NCBI GenBank assembly: GCA_035551615.1
Contig: DASZNC010000080.1
Location: 1-7,428, forward strand
Length of the DNA stretch: 7,428 bases
Reading direction: 5' to 3'
Source of the DNA: JAKCDU01 sp035551615
GTDB taxonomy: Bacteria; Actinomycetota; Acidimicrobiia; Acidimicrobiales; Palsa-688
Below the pieces are notes generated by a model that worked only from the letters and a program-made list of their open reading frames with translations, was not told where the DNA came from and made no database searches. Each line of letters starts with the position of its first letter. The first letter of the stretch is position 1. Both the position numbers and the translations under genes were made by a program. Below are positions 6,955 through 7,428 of this stretch, piece after piece.

Positions 6955-7428
6955 TGGCAAGTGAAGACTTCAGAGCTCGCGCTCGGTTTACGGTCGTTTT
7001 AGGAACTCTCCTTGCGCTGATCCTCGCGATGGCCGGAGGGGCGGCATACGGATACTCGAAGGGCACCGGTCAGGGATCAGGCGTGGCCAGCGTCGGCACC
7101 GCACAGGCGGTGACCGTGGTGGCTGCCACCGGGACGGTGTCTTCGAAGTTGCAGCCGGGTGGTTCGGCCGATCTGACGCTGACAATCAACAATCCGAATA
7201 GCTACGCAGTGACGGTCATCGCGGTTCAGCAGAGCGGCCCGATCACGGTTTCCGGCGGCAGCGGCTGTACCAGCGATAGCGGCTCGGAGCCGAGCCTTAC
7301 CCTGGGCAATTCCGGAGTCTCGGTCTCGACCCAGAGTGGCCTGGCGGTCAGTGTGCCGAGCGGTAGCGGCCAGGCGGTCCACATCGCCAACGGAGCGACT
7401 ATGACCACTGCGTCTGACAGCGGCTGTC
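6954..7428 (+). CDS. Third TasA/camelysin-like exported protein (3' end missing)
   Basis: The first 158 codons of a gene running off the window. The ATG shares one base with the TGA of the previous gene (TGATG), and AGGG (6945-6948) sits five bases upstream, so the two are coupled. Residues 12-31 form one hydrophobic segment after an R-x-R-x-R n-region, followed by A-A-Y-G-Y-S and a G/S-rich stretch, the same pattern as the protein at 4747. L-Q-P-G (66-69) falls at nearly the same residue number as L-Y-P (65-67) in that protein, and is followed by an A-D-L-T-L-T-I-N-N-P-N strand/turn. The visible part is rich in Ser, Gly, Thr and Val and contains no enzyme motif. It is probably a surface or matrix protein; homology with its neighbours is inferred from these shared patterns, and the C-terminal part is not visible. 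Confidence 0.8.
   Translation, partial: MASEDFRARARFTVVLGTLLALILAMAGGAAYGYSKGTGQGSGVASVGTAQAVTVVAATGTVSSKLQPGGSADLTLTINNPNSYAVTVIAVQQSGPITVSGGSGCTSDSGSEPSLTLGNSGVSVSTQSGLAVSVPSGSGQAVHIANGATMTTASDSGC

Noticed and set aside
1..7428. CRISPR arrays, tRNA or rRNA genes, insertion sequences
   Set aside because: No regularly spaced identical repeats, no tRNA-like cloverleaf or rRNA stretch recognised, and no transposase frame or terminal inverted repeats seen on either strand.

Overview
This 7.4 kb window reads as high-GC actinobacterial chromosome (inferred from strong G/C third-position bias, GTG starts and ATGA-type coupled genes). I cannot assign a genus. All supported genes are on the + strand and form two blocks separated by a 363-base gap.

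Block 1 (1-4383) is an ABC transporter operon of the MacB/LolCDE (FtsX-permease) class. It has the 3'-terminal 969 codons of a large double-FtsX permease with a big extracytoplasmic domain, then two ATP-binding proteins joined by 4-base ATGA overlaps. Both ATPases carry complete catalytic motifs. The first also has a C-terminal tail that looks like an AbrB/SpoVT-type domain. The substrate cannot be read from the sequence.

The gap (4384-4746) holds no convincing gene. It contains three inverted-repeat structures: a hairpin just after the operon, a nested long-range stem with an inner hairpin, and a hairpin with a bulged A further down. It is probably the end of block 1 plus the promoter and 5' leader of block 2.

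Block 2 (4747-7428, running off the end) encodes three successive exported proteins. Each has a short basic N-terminus and one hydrophobic segment, and the first and third continue into the A-(F/Y)-(A/G)-Y-(F/S) junction typical of TasA/camelysin-like (SipW-type signal) proteins. All three carry an L-x-P turn followed by a beta-rich stretch. The first is a small 199-residue protein. The second is a 487-residue modular protein: TasA-like N-terminal region, group-3-type bacterial Ig-like domain, and a C-terminal repeat region built on S-G-N/S-[LIV]-[ST] that probably forms a beta-solenoid. The third starts by a 1-base stop/start overlap and is cut by the window end. A strong 13-bp hairpin lies between the first and second genes and may set their expression ratio. 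The most interesting reading is a cell-surface or matrix protein cassette, with any dedicated signal peptidase lying outside the window.
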